Assembly (NCBI GenBank): GCA_949487855.1
Contig: CATAMV010000082.1
Span: 1 to 33,217, forward strand
Reading direction: 5' to 3'
From: Bacteroidota bacterium
GTDB taxonomy: Bacteria > Bacteroidota > Bacteroidia > Flavobacteriales > Flavobacteriaceae
Length of the DNA stretch: 33,217 nt
Numbering within the stretch: position 1 is the stretch's first letter; the number at the start of each line of letters is the position of its first letter. The position numbers and the translations under genes are program-made. Below are positions 31,339-33,217 of this stretch, in pieces. The notes under the pieces were generated by a model, which saw only the letters and a list, made by a program, of their open reading frames with translations, was not told the origin of the DNA and did not search any database.

Positions 31339-31367
31339 AAAACCTCCTTCTTCGAAGGAGGTTTTTT
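31339..31367 (+). terminator. Strong intrinsic terminator of the porin gene
   Basis: A 12-bp uninterrupted stem (31339-31350 with 31354-31365) with a 3-nt loop, followed by a T run. It lies 26 nt after the porin stop. The clearest terminator in the window, consistent with a highly expressed gene. Confidence 0.92.
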
Positions 31368-31382
31368 GTTATATATTTAGAC

Positions 31383-31907
31383 ATGGATATACTAAAAATC
31401 GCATTAGAATGGGCAAAAGCAGAGCTTGTTTCAACTGCCTTTTTTATGATTGTTGGTATTGTTTTTATACTCACAAGCTTTGGATTTTGGCAATATGGGA
31501 AAACGGATTTAGCAAGAGCTTACGTCATTCCAGTTTTAGTCGCAGGGGTTTTTTTACTGATTGTGGGGGTTGGATTATTTGCCACAAATAAAGGAAGAAT
31601 CACGCAGTTTGACATCGATTACAATAGCGATGCTATTGCATTTATTCAAAAAGAATTATATCGTGTAGAAAGCACATTAAAAGAATACAAGACCGTGGTA
31701 TTTACTGCAATTCCAATCATTATCATCATATGCGCTTTAGTCCTTTACTTTGTTCCTATTCCTATTTGGCGTGCAAGTATGATTGCTGCAATACTGATGT
31801 TAGGAGTTATCCTATTTATTGATGGCTTAGCACATGCCCGAATGCTTGATTACCAAACAAACTTACTTCAGGCTCAACGCCAATTTAGTGGAGCTACTAC
31901 CCATTGA
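31383..31907 (+). CDS. Four-helix membrane protein of unknown function (174 aa)
   Basis: I do not recognise a named family. Four membrane helices are visible at about 17-37 (VSTAFFMIVGIVFILTSFGF), 47-68, 103-124 (VVFTAIPIIIIICALVLYFV) and 129-150. The segment between helices 2 and 3 (about 70-100) is soluble and charged, with an amphipathic helix IAFIQKELYRVESTLKEYK. The tail (HARMLDYQTNLLQAQRQF) is polar. The ATG is 16 nt after the porin terminator, and TATATTTA (31372-31379) just before it is one base off the -7 consensus, so a very short leader is possible. I recall similar flavobacterial proteins of unknown role. Confidence 0.7.
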   Translation: MDILKIALEWAKAELVSTAFFMIVGIVFILTSFGFWQYGKTDLARAYVIPVLVAGVFLLIVGVGLFATNKGRITQFDIDYNSDAIAFIQKELYRVESTLKEYKTVVFTAIPIIIIICALVLYFVPIPIWRASMIAAILMLGVILFIDGLAHARMLDYQTNLLQAQRQFSGATTH

Positions 31908-31963
31908 TTTAGTTAAATTTATCACACGTAGTAATATTTTGTAACTTTAGAAAAAACATCAGA

Positions 31964-32308
31964 ATGGAACATATTTCTTTACTATTTCAGGTCACAGTAG
32001 CAATTTCGGTGTACTACGTGTGGATTTTTAGATATCACAACGTACTCGCAGAATTTAAACAGTTTGGCTATTCCGATGTATTTCGAAATTTTGTTGGAGC
32101 AGCTAAAATGTCTATTTCGGCACTACTTCTTTTGGGGTTGTGCTACAACGAAATAACGCTGTATGCTGCACTCGGAATGGCTTTTTTTATGTTAAGTGCA
32201 CAGTTGACCCACCTTAAGGTTAAAAACCCCTTTATACAACGTCTGCCTTCTTTGGTATTTCTTTTGATGTCCTTATTTATTGCTGCATTTAACTATGGTT
32301 TACTCTAG
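31964..32308 (+). CDS. DoxX-like small membrane protein (114 aa)
   Basis: A 114-aa integral membrane protein with four helices and the DoxX-family layout: a first helix with YYVWIFRYHNVLAEFKQFGYSD (17-38), a FVGAAKMSISALLLLGLCY helix (43-61) in the position of the GxxElxggl-type segment, and two further helices. The basic loop LTHLKVKNPFIQRLP precedes the last helix. DoxX-like proteins are thought to interact with quinones or redox partners, but this small type has no proven function. The next gene, of similar size and class, starts 3 nt later. Confidence 0.65.
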   Translation: MEHISLLFQVTVAISVYYVWIFRYHNVLAEFKQFGYSDVFRNFVGAAKMSISALLLLGLCYNEITLYAALGMAFFMLSAQLTHLKVKNPFIQRLPSLVFLLMSLFIAAFNYGLL

Positions 32309-32311
32309 TTT

Positions 32312-32653
32312 ATGGAGCCAACCGCCATTATAACCGCTTTTACTGGGATATCTTTTATCGCTTACGGAATCAATTCCTTTGTTTCAAAAAGAATGATCCG
32401 TGAATTTAAACGCTGGGGACTCGCAGAGAAACGCAAAGCAATTGGGGTGTGTCAATGTATTGGAGGTTTTGGATTACTTCTCGGTTTTGAGTTTAACATA
32501 GCCATTCCTATAAGCGCCGTTTTTATCATTATTATGATGCTTGTTGCCATTCTGGTGAGAATTCAAATTAGAGATAATATCTCTGATATTTTGCCTGCTA
32601 TTGCTTATGTGCTGTTATGCGCTATTATCCTTTACGATCACCTATACGGTTGA
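32312..32653 (+). CDS. DoxX-like small membrane protein, second copy type (113 aa)
   Basis: A 113-aa four-helix membrane protein with the same plan as the gene just upstream: helix 1 followed by VSKRMIREFKRWGLAEKRKAIG (24-45), where FKRWG resembles the FKQFG element of its neighbour, then the glycine-rich helix CQCIGGFGLLLGF (47-59) and two more helices. The two appear to be diverged relatives, although amino-acid identity is low by eye. The 3-nt spacing suggests one transcript and possibly a heteromeric complex. The function is unknown. Confidence 0.65.
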   Translation: MEPTAIITAFTGISFIAYGINSFVSKRMIREFKRWGLAEKRKAIGVCQCIGGFGLLLGFEFNIAIPISAVFIIIMMLVAILVRIQIRDNISDILPAIAYVLLCAIILYDHLYG

Positions 32654-32703
32654 TTTAGCAACTTGGATGTAGTAGCGTTAGCATAAAAAGTGACACCTAT
32701 GGC

Positions 32704-32820
32704 TTAGCTTTCTTTATCCTTTTTTTTCGCTCTCTTTTGGTTTAGTACAATTTTAAAATAAAAAAAATTGTAAATCAGAAAAATGACACATCCGATAATA
32801 AACATCAATTTATTATTCAT
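32704..32820 (-). CDS. Single-helix membrane microprotein (38 aa)
   Basis: Found by translating the minus strand directly. The ATG at 32818-32820 begins a hydrophobic helix (about 5-22: LMFIIGCVIFLIYNFFYF) followed by a strongly basic tail (NQKRAKKKDKES), the charge pattern of a small inner-membrane protein with its C-terminus in the cytoplasm. It starts 5 nt after the stop of the 57-aa gene, so the two look like a small operon. No homologue is known to me. It is short enough that chance cannot be excluded, but the spacing and charge pattern favour a real gene. Confidence 0.55.
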   Translation of the reverse strand: MNNKLMFIIGCVIFLIYNFFYFKIVLNQKRAKKKDKES

Positions 32821-32825
32821 AATTT

Positions 32826-32999
32826 CTAATTTGAATCTTTTCTTCTTTGTCTAATTGCTATGGCAAAACCCAAGATTGTTATTGGCCAAAGACCAACGTA
32901 TATTCCTTCCAATTCATTTCCTGTAAACCAAAGATATATTGAGTACAAAAAACTAAAGAAAGCTAAAAGGAGCGGGTAGTATTTTTCTAAAAATTTCAT
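32826..32999 (-). CDS. Two-helix membrane microprotein (57 aa)
   Basis: Found by translating the minus strand directly. From the ATG at 32997-32999 it reads as two hydrophobic helices: LLLAFFSFLYSIYLWFTG (10-27) and YVGLWPITILGFAIAI (34-49), linked by NELEGI, with a basic end RQRRKDSN. The EGIYVGLWPITIL stretch resembles short Bacteroidota membrane proteins I have seen with a GIFVGLWxPxIL motif; their role is unknown. A plus-strand frame across the same bases is not protein-like. It is followed after 5 nt by the 38-aa gene. Confidence 0.62.
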   Translation of the reverse strand: MKFLEKYYPLLLAFFSFLYSIYLWFTGNELEGIYVGLWPITILGFAIAIRQRRKDSN

Positions 33000-33124
33000 A
33001 GTATGGTTTATTACTAAATATAGTTAATTTTTAATATAAATAGCTGAAAACGATAAAATATATCGCTAACCTATTTAAGAGGTTTAGAAGTAGCAGAACT
33101 AAAAGAAGAAGATATGCCTATGGT

Positions 33125-33217
33125 TTAGTTGTATTCTTTAATTAAAACTCTTGTAAAAGATTGACTAAATTCGGCAAACTCAGCTGTTGCTTTGAAAAAG
33201 TCTGCAAAGGCTTTTGC
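33125..33217 (-). CDS. Partial gene: C-terminal 30 aa of an unidentified protein
   Basis: An open minus-strand frame enters from the right edge and ends at TAA (33125-33127). The visible tail is helical and rich in Phe/Ala with regular charges (AKAFADFFKATAEFAEF, then SQSFTRVLIKEYN). Too little remains to name the family. It would lie upstream, on the same strand, of the two microprotein genes, separated by about 125 nt (33000-33124) in which I see no gene, only a short CGATA/TATCG inverted repeat near 33050-33064. Confidence 0.4.
   Translation of the reverse strand, partial: AKAFADFFKATAEFAEFSQSFTRVLIKEYN

Noticed and set aside
32860-32979. Plus-strand open frame of 39 codons (starting MAKPKIVIGQRP) opposite the 57-aa gene
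   Set aside because: It is the antisense of a more protein-like minus-strand gene with two membrane helices; it has no promoter and its composition looks like a shadow frame.
33050-33129. Plus-strand frame ending in LRGLEVAELKEEDMPMV, possibly a remnant C-terminus
   Set aside because: Only about 20 codons with no start codon and a stop just upstream; too short to separate from chance.
1-33217. CRISPR arrays, tRNA or rRNA genes, transposases, phage genes, defence systems
   Set aside because: Looked for on both strands; no regularly spaced repeats, cloverleaf-like or rRNA segments, or recognisable mobile or defence proteins were found. Gene content is core chromosomal.

Overview
The window looks like core chromosome of a Bacteroidota bacterium, most likely family Flavobacteriaceae. 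Four things point there: the gene content (nusB/DUF1573/yajC block, PUR-like DUF3276 protein, DUF2795 next to secA, long NusB and SecA, cyclophilin-FKBP fusion, DnaJ with a reduced zinc region), the AT-rich composition, the near absence of Shine-Dalgarno sequences, and repeated Bacteroidota-type promoters (TTG, about 16-24 nt, TAnnTTTG). I see no rRNA, tRNA, CRISPR array, insertion sequence or prophage.

Layout. 1-2794 (minus): nusB, a DUF1573 lipoprotein and yajC form a transcription/secretion operon ending in a hairpin terminator that abuts pyrD. 2887-5551 (plus): an ABC exporter half with an Asp at the catalytic Glu position, a PUR-like nucleic-acid-binding protein and a thioredoxin-like protein. 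5544-8732 (minus): recQ and a dual-domain prolyl isomerase. 8778-11306 (plus): kdsD-tatC-lptB, an envelope operon (Kdo precursor, Tat export, LPS transport ATPase). 11296-11964 (minus): pssA. 12018-19679 (plus): lnt, a PduO-type cobalamin adenosyltransferase, a DUF2795 protein, secA, a glycosyltransferase and msrA. 19660-25190 (minus): a tight six-gene run of MscS channel, sigma54-type AAA+ response regulator without a DNA-binding domain, M28 peptidase, MATE exporter, a 77-aa protein and a PAP2 phosphatase. 25341-27952 (minus): a TIGR01777 epimerase, then grpE-dnaJ with its own promoter and a palindrome. 28015-30046: ilvE (plus), a MazG-like pyrophosphohydrolase (minus), and a 60-aa membrane protein abutting crcB (plus). 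30261-31313: a porin with an unusual leader and a strong terminator. 31383-33217: small membrane proteins, including two minus-strand genes of 57 and 38 codons found by direct reading, and the 3' end of a gene leaving the window.

The dominant theme is building and maintaining the envelope: protein export (YajC, SecA, TatC), lipoprotein maturation (Lnt), phospholipid (PssA), LPS (KdsD, LptB), osmotic and efflux functions (MscS, MATE), and protein folding (PPIase, GrpE, DnaJ, MsrA).

I found no convincing novel defence or mobile system. The best candidates for something undescribed are the six-gene MscS/response-regulator operon, the 60-aa partner of CrcB, the unannotated small membrane gene pair at the right end, and the palindromes at the grpE and porin promoters. 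All promoter and operator calls are by eye and untested.
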